From assembly GCF_014192395.1 (NCBI RefSeq), contig NZ_JACHXW010000004.1:124001-188000 (forward strand): a DNA stretch of 64,000 nucleotides. The letters run 5' to 3'. The notes beneath the pieces are model-generated. The model saw only the letters and a program-made list of their open reading frames with translations. It was not told the origin of the DNA and searched no databases. Of the stretch, positions 1 to 8,971 are shown in pieces. The translations under genes were made by a program, and so were the position numbers. Position 1 is the stretch's first letter. Each line of letters opens with the position of its first letter. This stretch comes from Paenibacillus endophyticus. Lineage in GTDB: Bacteria; Bacillota; Bacilli; Paenibacillales; Paenibacillaceae.

Positions 1-9
1 GTTGACCAT
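1..9 (-). CDS. Start of a leftward gene cut by the window edge
   Basis: On the minus strand an ATG at 9-7 is preceded by a strong ribosome site, GGAGGTG (complement of 17-23), seven bases upstream. Only three codons (M-V-N) lie inside the window, so the product cannot be identified. The gene would be divergent from the HAD gene at 155. The call rests only on the ribosome site and start codon. Confidence 0.45.
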
Positions 10-154
10 CTCAATCACCTCCACGTATAGCATGCCTAATATACTGGATAATGATGTGATATCCGTACAACCTTTCCTCGTACATTGACTCCACCCCTCC
101 ACTTGCGGTAGATTGATCATACAGTTTCAAGTCCCGCAAAGGAGATCGCATATT

Positions 155-889
155 ATGAAACAACAAATTATGTTTGACCTCGACGATACACTCATTCACT
201 GCAACAAATACTTCTATTTGGTCATTGACCAGTTCATCGATGCGATGACGACTTGGTTCGGTAGCTCACCGCTAGTATCAGCCCAAGCGATCCGTGATAA
301 GCAGATGGAGATCGATATTGCAGGAGTTGCCGTGTTCGGCTTTAAGAGCGAGCATTTCCCGCAATCATTTGTCGACACGTACATTCATTTCTCCCATTTA
401 ACGGGTCGCAAGCGCTCAACCAATGAAGAGAATCTGTTATGGAAGCTTGGCTTAAGCGTGTATGAACATGATACAGAGCCGTATCCAAATATGGAGCAAA
501 CTTTGTTTTCATTGGCAGAAGCAGGACACGAGCTGCATTTGTATACGGGTGGCGAGCTGCCTATCCAACGCCGCAAGATTGAGAAAATGAATTTGGAGCG
601 CTATTTTGAGTCGCGTATCTATATCCGCCGTCTCAAAAACAGCGATGCGCTCGAAAACATCCTATCTACCGGCGTATTTGACAGGAACAGCACTTGGATG
701 GTCGGCAATTCGATTCGCACAGATGTCGTGCCCGCATTGACTGCAGGTATACACGCTATCCATATGCGCGCCATATCCGAATGGGAGTACAACGTCATTC
801 AGATCGAGGTAGAGCCGAAAGGCGCTTTCTTGACATTGGATCACCTGAAGGATGTACCTGATGCGATTCATGGTTACGTGAACCGCTAA
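155..889 (+). CDS. HAD-superfamily hydrolase (probable phosphatase)
   Basis: A 244-residue cytoplasmic protein of the haloacid dehalogenase superfamily. Motif I is MFDLDDTL near the N-terminus, with nucleophile Asp8 and general acid/base Asp10. Motif II is the Thr of HLYTGGE, followed by a basic stretch (QRRKIEK) that can supply the motif III Lys. The acidic end is WMVGNSIRTD, matching the GDS/GN-x-D metal-binding motif IV. I chose ATG 155 because AAAGGAG lies nine bases upstream; an in-frame start at 113 has no ribosome site. The alpha-helical insert between motifs I and II indicates a C1-cap enzyme. The substrate cannot be predicted. The gene stands alone, with a terminator behind it. Confidence 0.85.
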   Translation: MKQQIMFDLDDTLIHCNKYFYLVIDQFIDAMTTWFGSSPLVSAQAIRDKQMEIDIAGVAVFGFKSEHFPQSFVDTYIHFSHLTGRKRSTNEENLLWKLGLSVYEHDTEPYPNMEQTLFSLAEAGHELHLYTGGELPIQRRKIEKMNLERYFESRIYIRRLKNSDALENILSTGVFDRNSTWMVGNSIRTDVVPALTAGIHAIHMRAISEWEYNVIQIEVEPKGAFLTLDHLKDVPDAIHGYVNR

Positions 890-914
890 CATTCACTCCT
901 TATTCACATAAATA

Positions 915-962
915 GACCCGGCTTGTTCTCATCGCGCAGGAGAACAAGCCGGGTCTTTGTTT
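915..962. terminator. Intrinsic terminator between convergent genes
   Basis: A perfect 16-bp inverted repeat (915-930 with 940-955, stem beginning GACCCGGCTTG) with a 9-base loop is followed by TTTGTTT on the plus strand. It ends the HAD gene. The minus-strand side is also fairly T-rich, so it may serve the leftward topB transcript as well. Confidence 0.85.
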
Positions 963-982
963 GCGTGCATAGTATAGCGGGA

Positions 983-3241
983 TTATTGCTCAATGGATAA
1001 TTCGCCTGTTTCAAGATTGCGGATGACAATTCTGCCTTCAGCAGGCGTACCATCTGCTAGCTGAAGTTTAAGCTTCGTCGTCTTTCCTTTCTCGACGAGC
1101 GATTTTACCTGCGAATCCGTTAAGCTGCGGCCATAGCTCTCTTTCCATATGACGAATTTGCAGCCTTCTTTGTAATGGGAGCAGCCATAGCCCTTCCGTC
1201 CCATAAAGATGGAACCGCCGCAGCCAGGGCTCGGACAATTCGTGATCAATGTTATGGTACCAGGCGATGCGGCTGCAGCCGAAGTGCTTTTTCTGGCGGC
1301 TCCGGTGGCTTTAGGTTTCACGGCTCGAGTCTTGGTAGCTGCTGCCGATTTGCCGGAAGCCCCTCTTCCAGCGCTCGGAGCTTCACTTTCAAAAGATGTT
1401 TTAGCCGCGCGGGATTGGACACGAACTTTATCCACGATCATGGTTGCAAATTTTTTGACATTTTCCATGAATTGCCCGTCTGAAGCGGTTCCTCTCGATA
1501 TTTCGTTCAATCGCCGCTCCCATAAACCAGTCATTTCAGGCGATGTCAACAGGTCTATGCCAGCACCGCGAATCAGCTCGATTGCGGTTCTCCCCTTTTG
1601 GGTAACTAGAATTTTCTTTCCTTGCATTTCGACATATCCGACATTTTTCAGCCGTTCAATGGTTGCTGCCCTCGTGGCCGGCGTGCCTAAGCCTGAGTCC
1701 TTCATTGCATCGCGAACATCCTCATCCTCGATCTGTTTGCCGGCGCTTTCCATCGCTTTAAGCAGTGTTCCTTCGGTATAGTGCTTGGGAGGCTGCGTAT
1801 CTTTTTCCTTCACGATTGCATCCGAGCATACAATTCCTTCGTCTGCCACAATCGAGAACGGTTCGCTTACTTCAATTTCCTCTTCATCCGCATCGTCTTT
1901 ATCCTTGCCTTTCGCGGACGGTTTTGCCTTTTCCTTCTTCTGATCGGCATAAATAACCTTCCAGCCTAAATGCAGAAGCTCTTTCACCGTCGTTTTAAAA
2001 TGCTCGTTCTCGACCTCTGTCAACACGGTATGCACCTTATACTCGGCAGGCGGATAAAATTGAGATAGGAATCGTCTCACGATGAGATCGTACAGCTTCT
2101 GTTCATCCGGACTTAGCCCGTTCGCTTTGCGGTTCGTCGGCAATATCGCATGGTGATCCTCAACCTTGGTCGGGTTGCAAATAAATTTATTGCCTTTGTG
2201 CACCAATGATCGGTTTGCTCCTTTGACGAGGTCGTCATAGGCCGTGCCTTGAAGCGCATTAAGCGTTTTGTGCATCTCGGGTATGTTCTGCTCCGTCACA
2301 TAGTTAGAGTTCGTTCTCGGATATGAAATAACTTTATGCTTCTCATAGAGCGCCTGAGCGGTATCAAGCGTCTTTTTGGCAGAAAATGCATATTTCCCGT
2401 TCGCTTCCCTCTGCAATAACGTAAGATCATACAGCTTGAACGGATATTCCTTTGTTTCTTTCACCTCGTAGGAAGCAACGCGTCCTTCCTTGCCCTTTAC
2501 CTTTGCCGCAATCGCTTCGACTTTAGCTTGATCAGTTGCTCGCTCACCCTGCCACATTCCTTTATAGGACATTTCCGATTGTGCAAAATGACCCTCCAGC
2601 TCAAAAAACTTCAAAGAAGAGAATGCCTCGATCTGCTTCTGCCGATCATAAATAAGAGCAAGCACGGGGGTCTGGACGCGCCCAACAGACAGCAGAACAT
2701 TGTGTTTTGTCGTAAAAGCGCGTGAGCCGTTCATGCCGATAAGCCAATCCGCTTCGCTTCTTGCCGTTGCCGCTCTTGTCAAATTTTCGTATTCTGCTCC
2801 TTCTTTGAGCTCGTCGAACCCTTTCCGAATCGTCTCAGGCGTCAGATCAGAGATCCATAGCCGCTTGACGGGTTGATTGAGCTTCAGATGCCGTTGGATC
2901 AAGGAAAATATATATTGTCCCTCGCGTCCCGCATCGCAAGAGTTAACCAAAAGATTACTCCGCTTCGCAAGATCGCCGATTACTTTAAGCTGGTCGATCG
3001 TTTTTTTATTCGGCACCAGCTTAAATTGCGTTGGAATAATCGGCAAATCATTTATGTTCCATTTTTTATATTTGTCATCGTACGCATCTGGCTCCGCTAA
3101 TCCAATCAAATGGCCAATGGCCCACGTTATGATGTAGTGCTCGCCTTCTAAGTAGGAACGGTGATTTTTTGCTTTCGGATCGATTGCGGCTGCAATATTC
3201 CGCCCCATATCAGGCTTCTCCGCAATGATTAATGTCTTCAA
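983..3241 (-). CDS. topB: DNA topoisomerase III
   Basis: A 752-residue type IA topoisomerase that cuts one strand through a 5'-phosphotyrosine to decatenate and relax DNA. The N-terminal TOPRIM domain starts KTLIIAEKPDMG and holds the metal motif DAGREG at about residues 103-108. The catalytic Tyr is Y307 in ISYPRTNS. Conserved SVGRVQTP follows the TOPRIM domain. An Ala/Lys/Ser-rich linker (about 630-675) leads to a C-terminal zinc-ribbon-like module with Cys pairs (CPSPGCGG, then GCSHYKEGC). The length fits the Bacillus-type TopB. It is monocistronic: a converging gene lies downstream, and the 240-base gap upstream contains another gene's terminator. Confidence 0.95.
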   Translation of the reverse strand: MKTLIIAEKPDMGRNIAAAIDPKAKNHRSYLEGEHYIITWAIGHLIGLAEPDAYDDKYKKWNINDLPIIPTQFKLVPNKKTIDQLKVIGDLAKRSNLLVNSCDAGREGQYIFSLIQRHLKLNQPVKRLWISDLTPETIRKGFDELKEGAEYENLTRAATARSEADWLIGMNGSRAFTTKHNVLLSVGRVQTPVLALIYDRQKQIEAFSSLKFFELEGHFAQSEMSYKGMWQGERATDQAKVEAIAAKVKGKEGRVASYEVKETKEYPFKLYDLTLLQREANGKYAFSAKKTLDTAQALYEKHKVISYPRTNSNYVTEQNIPEMHKTLNALQGTAYDDLVKGANRSLVHKGNKFICNPTKVEDHHAILPTNRKANGLSPDEQKLYDLIVRRFLSQFYPPAEYKVHTVLTEVENEHFKTTVKELLHLGWKVIYADQKKEKAKPSAKGKDKDDADEEEIEVSEPFSIVADEGIVCSDAIVKEKDTQPPKHYTEGTLLKAMESAGKQIEDEDVRDAMKDSGLGTPATRAATIERLKNVGYVEMQGKKILVTQKGRTAIELIRGAGIDLLTSPEMTGLWERRLNEISRGTASDGQFMENVKKFATMIVDKVRVQSRAAKTSFESEAPSAGRGASGKSAAATKTRAVKPKATGAARKSTSAAAASPGTITLITNCPSPGCGGSIFMGRKGYGCSHYKEGCKFVIWKESYGRSLTDSQVKSLVEKGKTTKLKLQLADGTPAEGRIVIRNLETGELSIEQ

Positions 3242-3399
3242 AAGTGATTCGCTCCTTCATTACGCAATTCGCAAATCGAGTAGCCCGCTTATTCTAATTA
3301 AGCGTCTGTTCGCTCGACTCTGGATTTCCTCATAAACATTTTACAGACTTCCGTGTCAAAATGGAATCCTTTTATCCGAATCAGGAAGCAAAATGCATG

Positions 3400-3444
3400 A
3401 AACAAAATAATAACCCAACGGGACGTTAAGCCCCATCGGGTTAT
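3400..3444 (-). terminator. Terminator of the glucosaminidase-like gene
   Basis: An imperfect hairpin (ATAACCC at 3410-3416 pairs with GGGTTAT at 3438-3444, with further GGG/CCC pairing inside) is followed on the minus strand by TTATTTTGTTT. It lies about 36 bases past the stop codon of the gene ending at 3481. Confidence 0.6.
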
Positions 3445-3480
3445 CATTAAAGCCATTAATAGTATAAGGGCAACTTCATT

Positions 3481-4629
3481 TTACTGTTTCTTCGGATCAT
3501 CTAGATATGACAAAATCGAATAAAAAATAGCGCGAACGCCGTCAGACCATTTCGGGTCTTCCGCATATTTCCGATTGATCCATTTGAATGGATCGATCTC
3601 GTCTGGTCGATTCAAGCTTAAATGATACACGGTCCGTGCGGCAATTTCCGCTGATTGCTTAATATTTGTATTGAATTCCTGCCAGCTATGAAATACATTA
3701 AACGGGTTATTGGCAATTTCTTTATGCCGCTTATTGGATGTCGGCACAAAACTCTGCTCTTGGCCAGTAATTGCAAACAAAATAACGGGATGAATATCGA
3801 ATGATTTAGCTGCTGTTATGATAGCTCCGAAATAAGGCTGCTCAGCCAGTATGGATGATTTGGACTTCAAATACTGGATCAGCCGCTTCTGATCGATCTC
3901 ATTGTAACGAAGCTCGGCAGGCAATCCGTCAACCTCAAGCGGTATGGGCTTAGCCGGCAACACGGTAGCTGGCGGTTGCAGCATATTGATAGATGGTCTG
4001 TTCAATGACCAGCCATAGAGGAGCGTAGCTGTTATCAAGCAAAAAGACAGAAAAACATAAATGGCATTTCTCCAGCTTGTTGTGCTTGCTAAGCTTCTTC
4101 TCCAACCGGGATGAGGCATGCTGATCACTTGGGCTTGTCCCATTGGCGCTTTAGTTTTTCCTCCGACAATGCCTTCAGCATCCAGCCTTGCCTTCAGCTG
4201 AGCTAGAATGCCATTCTCAGCGTCTTTCATATGAGTAACCGATTGCTCTTCAGGAATTCGCAGCTCGTCCATTAGACGCTGCATGAGAGGCTTCTCACAG
4301 CTAATGGCAAGCTGCTGCTCCACCCAATCATGCAACGGGTCGTATACATCAGAGTCCGACCGATCAAGAGACATGCAAGCTTCAAAAATATCTTCCGCCC
4401 TCACTGGCCGCTGCTTCTCCAAAACAGATGTCCTTATTAACGTTTCCGTGACCGTTTGCCTCAATGCAAGATCGAATTGCGGCAACTGCTTATGTATGAT
4501 GCGTTTGACTGCATCCGCAACGATTTCTGCGCGTTGGTCATGCGGCATCGCCGCATATTTGCGCTGAACGTAGCTTCGAATATTCCTAATATCGGTTGGT
4601 GACAGAATATAAGCTTCTTCTGCTGGCAT
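3481..4629 (-). CDS. Membrane-anchored protein with glucosaminidase-like (murein hydrolase) domain
   Basis: A 382-residue protein. An uncharacterised helical cytoplasmic region (about 1-185) is followed by one membrane segment (about 188-207, AIYVFLSFCLITATLLYGW), so the C-terminal half should be outside the membrane. That half contains FDIHPVILFAITGQEQSFVP, with a candidate catalytic Glu in GQEQSF, and NNPFNVF plus a tail rich in aromatic residues. This pattern resembles the N-acetylglucosaminidase/Bax-type lysozyme fold. I chose ATG 4629 because AAGGGG lies nine bases upstream; an in-frame GTG at 4647 has no ribosome site. Possible role: peptidoglycan remodelling. The N-terminal domain I do not recognise. 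Confidence 0.65.
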   Translation of the reverse strand: MPAEEAYILSPTDIRNIRSYVQRKYAAMPHDQRAEIVADAVKRIIHKQLPQFDLALRQTVTETLIRTSVLEKQRPVRAEDIFEACMSLDRSDSDVYDPLHDWVEQQLAISCEKPLMQRLMDELRIPEEQSVTHMKDAENGILAQLKARLDAEGIVGGKTKAPMGQAQVISMPHPGWRRSLASTTSWRNAIYVFLSFCLITATLLYGWSLNRPSINMLQPPATVLPAKPIPLEVDGLPAELRYNEIDQKRLIQYLKSKSSILAEQPYFGAIITAAKSFDIHPVILFAITGQEQSFVPTSNKRHKEIANNPFNVFHSWQEFNTNIKQSAEIAARTVYHLSLNRPDEIDPFKWINRKYAEDPKWSDGVRAIFYSILSYLDDPKKQ

Positions 4630-4740
4630 GACGAATCGCCCCTTCACGTCATCTCACACCGATTTTACCACAACTTTCCTTACGATTGGGAACTTCCTCT
4701 GCTAATCTTTCCTGAATAATCCGCTTCATAATAAATCCAG

Positions 4741-5012
4741 CTATTTGAACCTATTTACACATACGGTGAATGGGTATTCGCAGTCACAGCCTTCGTCAAG
4801 CGGTACGATTTGAACGATGGTCTCCATAAGCATACAGACGACAAATGAGCTGAAATCAAGTCCATCGTCTGGAGCATCAACATCTGGCGCTAGTTGGAAA
4901 TTCAAGGTTACATTGCAAACTGCTCATCTCTTTACTCAATATGAGCCTCGAATGAGCGGTATATAATCTCCGTAATTCGATCAAATTTATATTTAATCAT
5001 ATTAACAATCAT
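4741..5012 (-). pseudogene. Decayed coding sequence, two out-of-frame peptide fragments
   Basis: This 475-base gap (4630-5105) has no intact gene, but the minus strand has two protein-like stretches. The first runs from ATG 5012 to TAA 4932 (26 residues, starting [12 protein letters not shown]). The second is open from 4923 to TAG 4741 in a different frame, with 60 sense codons and no ATG; it includes LDFSSFVVCMLMETIVQ and EGCDCEYPFTVC. The acidic/hydrophobic pattern of the second piece looks like coding sequence rather than chance. Neither has a clear ribosome site. The simplest reading is a small gene broken by a frameshift and stop codons. No family recognised. Confidence 0.35.
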
Positions 5013-5033
5013 TCGATGCTCTACAGGCTCAAA

Positions 5034-5059
5034 TAGCAAGAAAAGCGCCCGAAGGCGCT
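5034..5059 (-). terminator. Terminator of gltD
   Basis: On the minus strand AGCGCC, a UUCG tetraloop and GGCGCT (5044-5059) are followed by TTTTCTT. It lies 47 bases past the gltD stop. The stable UUCG loop supports a real terminator. Confidence 0.75.
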
Positions 5060-5105
5060 CCACTTTTTGTCTCTGTATTTGGTTTCTTGCTGACTTTCGC
5101 TTACC

Positions 5106-6593
5106 TTATGGAAGCATCGAAGCACCCATCAAATATTTATCTACCTCGCGGGCAGCTTCACGACCTTCGTTAATAGCCCAAACGACCAAGCTTTGTCCAC
5201 GGCGCATATCGCCTGCAGCAAAAACTTTATCCACGCTCGTTACGTATTTGCCGTATCTCGCTTTTACATTCGAACGTTTGTCCTGAGCAAGACCAAGCTG
5301 TTCAATAATTGGCGTTTCCGGACCTTCGAAGCCTACAGCGATAAATACGAGATCCGCTGGCCAAACTTTTTCGGTGCCTGGAATTTCACTATATATTTTG
5401 CGTCCAGTTTCATCGACTGTACGCTCAATTTGAACGGTGTGAAGCTCCTTCAAGTTGCCATTGCCATCTCCTACGAACTTCTTCGTAAGAACGGAGAATG
5501 CACGCGGGTCTTCGCCGAATAGAGCTTTCGCTTCTTCATGCGCATAATCAAGCGTGTAGACATTCGGGAATTGCGGCCATGGATTATTGATGCTGTCACG
5601 CTCTAGAGGTGCTTTGGCATGCGTACCGAATTGTGTAACGGATTTGCAGCCATGGCGCAGTGCGGTAGCAACGCAGTCAGAACCCGTATCGCCGCCGCCG
5701 ATTACAATAACATTTTTGTCTTTCGCCGAAATATAATTGCCGTCTTCCAAGTTGGAATCCAGATAGCTTTTAATTGTACCGTTCAAATAATCCATTGCCA
5801 TATGAACGCCGTTCAAATCGCGGCCTTCCATTTGTACGTCGCGTGCTCTTGTTGAACCGCCGCAAAGCACAACAGCGTCGAAGTTCTCAACAAGCTCATT
5901 CGCCGTAATGTCTTTCCCGATCTCGGTATTCGTAACGAACTCTATGCCTTCAGCTTCCATCAAATCTACGCGGCGCTGTACGACATGCTTCTCTAGCTTC
6001 ATTGTCGGAATGCCATAAGTGAGCAATCCGCCAATGCGATCTGCGCGTTCATAGACGGTAACGGTGTGTCCCGCTTTGTTAAGCTGGGCAGCGGTTGCCA
6101 TGCCGGCAGGTCCGGAACCTACAACTGCAACGCGTTTGCCTGTGCGAACTTTAGGAGGCTGAGGAACAACCCAACCCTCATCAAAACCGCGGTCAATAAT
6201 CGCTTGCTCAATCGTCTTGATCGTTACAGCATCGCCGATCAAGCCAACCGTACATGAACCTTCGCACGGAGCTGGGCACACACGGCCGGTAAACTCAGGG
6301 AAGTTATTCGTTTTATGCAGACGGTCAAGCGCTTCGCGCCACAACCCACGATAAATCAGGTTATTCCATTCAGGAATCAAGTTGTTCACCGGACAACCCG
6401 AAACAGAGCCTGCGAGCTCAATGCCTGTATGGCAATAAGGTGTGCCGCAGTCCATGCAGCGAGCTCCCTGCGTCTTAAGCTGTTCATCCGAAAAATGCTT
6501 ATGAAACTCTTGCCAGTCCTTAATACGCTCCAGCGGGTCGCGATCGGCCGGCAGTTCGCGTTGATATTCCATAAAACCAGTAGGTGTAGACAT
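5106..6593 (-). CDS. gltD: Glutamate synthase small (beta) subunit
   Basis: A 495-residue NADPH-dependent flavoprotein subunit that passes electrons to the large GOGAT subunit for glutamate synthesis from glutamine and 2-oxoglutarate. The N-terminal cysteine-rich ferredoxin-like region is visible ([25 protein letters not shown]) and would bind two 4Fe-4S clusters. FAD-binding [13 protein letters not shown] and NADPH-binding [11 protein letters not shown] follow. ATG 6593 has GGAGG ten bases upstream. The large subunit gene is not adjacent: dfrA lies upstream and a terminator downstream. The glutamine end of ammonia assimilation (glnRA) is 52 kb away in the same window. Confidence 0.95.
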   Translation of the reverse strand: MSTPTGFMEYQRELPADRDPLERIKDWQEFHKHFSDEQLKTQGARCMDCGTPYCHTGIELAGSVSGCPVNNLIPEWNNLIYRGLWREALDRLHKTNNFPEFTGRVCPAPCEGSCTVGLIGDAVTIKTIEQAIIDRGFDEGWVVPQPPKVRTGKRVAVVGSGPAGMATAAQLNKAGHTVTVYERADRIGGLLTYGIPTMKLEKHVVQRRVDLMEAEGIEFVTNTEIGKDITANELVENFDAVVLCGGSTRARDVQMEGRDLNGVHMAMDYLNGTIKSYLDSNLEDGNYISAKDKNVIVIGGGDTGSDCVATALRHGCKSVTQFGTHAKAPLERDSINNPWPQFPNVYTLDYAHEEAKALFGEDPRAFSVLTKKFVGDGNGNLKELHTVQIERTVDETGRKIYSEIPGTEKVWPADLVFIAVGFEGPETPIIEQLGLAQDKRSNVKARYGKYVTSVDKVFAAGDMRRGQSLVVWAINEGREAAREVDKYLMGASMLP

Positions 6594-6648
6594 GATCGCA
6601 TTTCCTCCATCCATATTTCCCGTTAACCAATGCTACGATTCTCTTCAA

Positions 6649-6677
6649 ACTATATCGGGAATCCATCAAATATTCAA
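6649..6677 (-). promoter_or_regulatory. Sigma-A-like promoter for gltD
   Basis: On the minus strand TTGAAT (6677-6672), a 17-base spacer and TATAGT (6654-6649) lie about 56 bases upstream of the gltD start. The match to TTGACA-N17-TATAAT is good. I saw no clear GlnR/TnrA site in this gap. Confidence 0.5.
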
Positions 6678-6837
6678 TAACAAACTTTCTTAAAAACGAA
6701 TATTTTGTCTAAAGCACTCGATTACTATTTTACAATATCCTAGCATTCATGTGTTCAGATCGTTAATGGATTATACGTACAATCATTTGCACTTTATGAC
6801 ATATCGTTCGTCAAACGTTCGGTTTTAGCCATAATTA

Positions 6838-7329
6838 CTAGGTAGTGCGACGAATGAAGGTCTGAAAAGTAAAGGCATGCTTATTCTTCTCGTCGCTCTC
6901 ATGGGGCTCGCTTTCCACAAGCTTCCAGTCCGATTCAGCGAACAAAGGAAAGAATGCATCTCCGCCTTCAACTTCGACAGCTACTTCCGTCAGCAGCAGC
7001 GTGTCCGCGAGCGGAAGAAACTGTGCGTATACATCCGCGCCGCCTATTACGATCAGTTCTTCACCCTTGAAACGCTCAATCGCCTCAGCGACGGAGTAAA
7101 CAATCTCACAGCCCACTGGTTCGTAATCCTTTTGGCGTGTCAAGACAACATTGAGGCGGTCGACAAGCGGCTTTGGGAGCGACTCAAACGTCTTCCGCCC
7201 CATCACGACCGTTTTGCCTAAGGTTGTTTTTTTGAAAAAAGCCATCTCGGCAGGCAAGCGCCATGGCAGCTTGTTATCTACGCCGATCGTCCGGTTACGA
7301 TCCATTGCGGCTATTAGTGTAATTGACAT
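6838..7329 (-). CDS. dfrA: Dihydrofolate reductase
   Basis: A 163-residue enzyme reducing 7,8-dihydrofolate to tetrahydrofolate with NADPH. Family landmarks are ITLIAAMDRNRTIGVDNKLPW at the N-terminus (with the Met20-loop), GKTVVMGRKTFESL for the cofactor, and EELIVIGGADVYAQFLP. The catalytic acidic residue would be the Glu of LPAEMAFFK. Length is standard. It begins 36 bases after thyA, in the usual thyA-dfrA order, so the two form an operon: thymidylate synthase produces the dihydrofolate that this enzyme recycles. Confidence 0.95.
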   Translation of the reverse strand: MSITLIAAMDRNRTIGVDNKLPWRLPAEMAFFKKTTLGKTVVMGRKTFESLPKPLVDRLNVVLTRQKDYEPVGCEIVYSVAEAIERFKGEELIVIGGADVYAQFLPLADTLLLTEVAVEVEGGDAFFPLFAESDWKLVESEPHESDEKNKHAFTFQTFIRRTT

Positions 7330-7365
7330 GAAAGCAGCACCTTTCTACCCTTAAAGTTTGTCAAT

Positions 7366-8325
7366 CTAAACAGCTACCGGCGCTTTGATCGCTGGCTGCG
7401 GATTGTAATTCTCGATGCTCAGATCCTCCATCGCAATGTCAAAAATGGACTTCTTATCCGCATTAAGCGCAAGCGTTGGCAAAGTGCCAGGCTCACGGTT
7501 TAGTTGGGTTTTAATTTGCTCCATGTGGTTCGTATAAATATGGGCATCACCCAGCGTATGGATGAACTCCCCAACCTCTAGTCCGCATTCATGGGCGACC
7601 ATATTAGTAAGCAGAGCATAGCTAGCGATGTTAAACGGGATACCAAGAAAAATATCAGCGCTGCGTTGGTACAACTGACAAGACAGCTTGCCGTTAGTCA
7701 CATAGAATTGAAACATCGTATGACATGGCGGAAGCGCCATATTGCTAGGCACGTCTTCCGGATTCCAAGCCGACACAATCAATCTTCTCGAGTCAGGGTT
7801 TTGCTTAATCGTAGCAACAACATCCTTTAATTGATCGATGGTATCTCCCTGTGACGTTTTCCATTCCCGCCACTGCTTGCCATATACGTTGCCAAGCTCG
7901 CCAAACTCCTCAGCAAATCGATCATCCGTGAGGACCTTCTGCTTAAAGAGCTCCATCTGCTCATTGTAATCCGCGGCAAACGCAGAATCCGTTTGCGAGC
8001 GCAATCCGAAATTCGTCATGTCTGGACCCGTATAAACCGTGCTCTCCACCCATCTTTTGAAAGCCCATTCATTCCAGATGTTGTTGTTATGCTGCAGCAA
8101 ATAGCGAATATTGGTATCCCCTTGGATAAACCAAATCAGCTCGCTCGCTATAAGGCGAAAAGGAACGCGTTTTGTTGTTAGCAGCGGAAATCCCTCGCTA
8201 AGATCAAAGCGCATTTGATACCCAAAAACAGAAATTGTGCCTGTACCTGTACGATCTTCCTTTTTGGTGCCATGCTCCAACACATATTTTAACAATTGCA
8301 AGTAGGTTTGTTCGCTATTGCTCAT
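7366..8325 (-). CDS. thyA: Thymidylate synthase
   Basis: A 319-residue enzyme methylating dUMP to dTMP with methylene-tetrahydrofolate. The N-terminal DRTGTGT motif binds phosphate. The nucleophilic Cys lies in [15 protein letters not shown], and [23 protein letters not shown] is the highly conserved folate/dUMP segment. The extra ~50 residues compared with the 264-residue E. coli enzyme (between about 90 and 140) match the longer Lactobacillus casei-type form. It lies upstream of dfrA and downstream of the thioesterase gene, all leftward with small gaps. Confidence 0.96.
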   Translation of the reverse strand: MSNSEQTYLQLLKYVLEHGTKKEDRTGTGTISVFGYQMRFDLSEGFPLLTTKRVPFRLIASELIWFIQGDTNIRYLLQHNNNIWNEWAFKRWVESTVYTGPDMTNFGLRSQTDSAFAADYNEQMELFKQKVLTDDRFAEEFGELGNVYGKQWREWKTSQGDTIDQLKDVVATIKQNPDSRRLIVSAWNPEDVPSNMALPPCHTMFQFYVTNGKLSCQLYQRSADIFLGIPFNIASYALLTNMVAHECGLEVGEFIHTLGDAHIYTNHMEQIKTQLNREPGTLPTLALNADKKSIFDIAMEDLSIENYNPQPAIKAPVAV

Positions 8326-8382
8326 TTCAATACCGCCCCCGATTCTAAATAAAAAATCGTAAAAATAACAATTATTATACCA

Positions 8383-8871
8383 CTATTCAACTCGTCTGTC
8401 CTGCTTTCGTTTCTTTCTCAGCGCATAGCGTTCTGGTGCCGAAGCATGCAGCTTTTTTTCTTCGTCTGTCGTTGGAATAACGGTGGGGACGGAGGCTGGC
8501 TTGCCGTTCTCGTCTAATCCGACAAACGTAAAAAAGGCGGTTACCGTCGTTTTTCTCAAGCCGCTGAACAAATTCTCAGAGCTAACGGACACATAAACCT
8601 CCATGGAGCTCCTATTGGTCCACGTAACAAATGCTTCAACCTCAATGACTTCACCTACGCGAATGGGTGCCAAAAAGTCCAAGCTATCCGTAGATGCAGT
8701 GACGGCCTGCATCCGGGCATGCCGCATTGCAGCTATAGCAGCTACTTTATCCATATATTCCATCACCTTGCCGCCGAACATCGTCTCGTAAGGGTTCGTA
8801 TCCAGCGGGAAAATGAGCTGTGTCATGATCGTCCTGGATTCACTTGCCGGTTTCATCGTCTCTTCCCTCAT
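8383..8871 (-). CDS. Hotdog-fold acyl-CoA thioesterase
   Basis: A 162-residue protein of the YciA/BfiT acyl-CoA thioester hydrolase family. Characteristic elements are LIFPLDTNPYETMFGGKVMEYMD, with the catalytic-loop Asn/Asp of the hotdog fold, followed by SLDFLAPIRVGEVIEVEAFVTW and a C-terminal beta strand with TAFFTFVGLDENGKP. It probably trims fatty or CoA thioesters in the cytoplasm. I chose ATG 8871, with AGAGGTG six bases upstream; the longer open frame runs back into lpdA and its terminator and is not likely to be translated. Confidence 0.85.
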   Translation of the reverse strand: MREETMKPASESRTIMTQLIFPLDTNPYETMFGGKVMEYMDKVAAIAAMRHARMQAVTASTDSLDFLAPIRVGEVIEVEAFVTWTNRSSMEVYVSVSSENLFSGLRKTTVTAFFTFVGLDENGKPASVPTVIPTTDEEKKLHASAPERYALRKKRKQDRRVE

Positions 8872-8910
8872 TATGAACACCTCTTTGCAAGAATCGAATG
8901 CGATAGATGC

Positions 8911-8948
8911 ACAAAGAGGCCCCGTCGGCTGGGGAGCCGCGTGACCTC
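8911..8948 (-). terminator. Terminator at the end of the pdh operon
   Basis: Minus-strand hairpin: GAGG and GCGGCT pair across a CCCC loop with AGCCG and CCTC (8916-8948), followed by TTTGT. It lies between the lpdA stop and the thioesterase ribosome site and should separate the two units at least partly. Confidence 0.6.
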
Positions 8949-8971
8949 TAATGGTGCAAATGGAATGCGAT

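Noticed and set aside
11-199. Leftward ORF of 62 residues overlapping the HAD start
   Set aside because: No ribosome site at any of its starts. It overlaps the HAD gene start and its ribosome site, and it ends just ahead of a stronger start at position 9.
1209-1781. Plus-strand ORF antisense to topB
   Set aside because: It covers the low-complexity linker and C-terminal part of topB, and its composition is that of the reverse reading.
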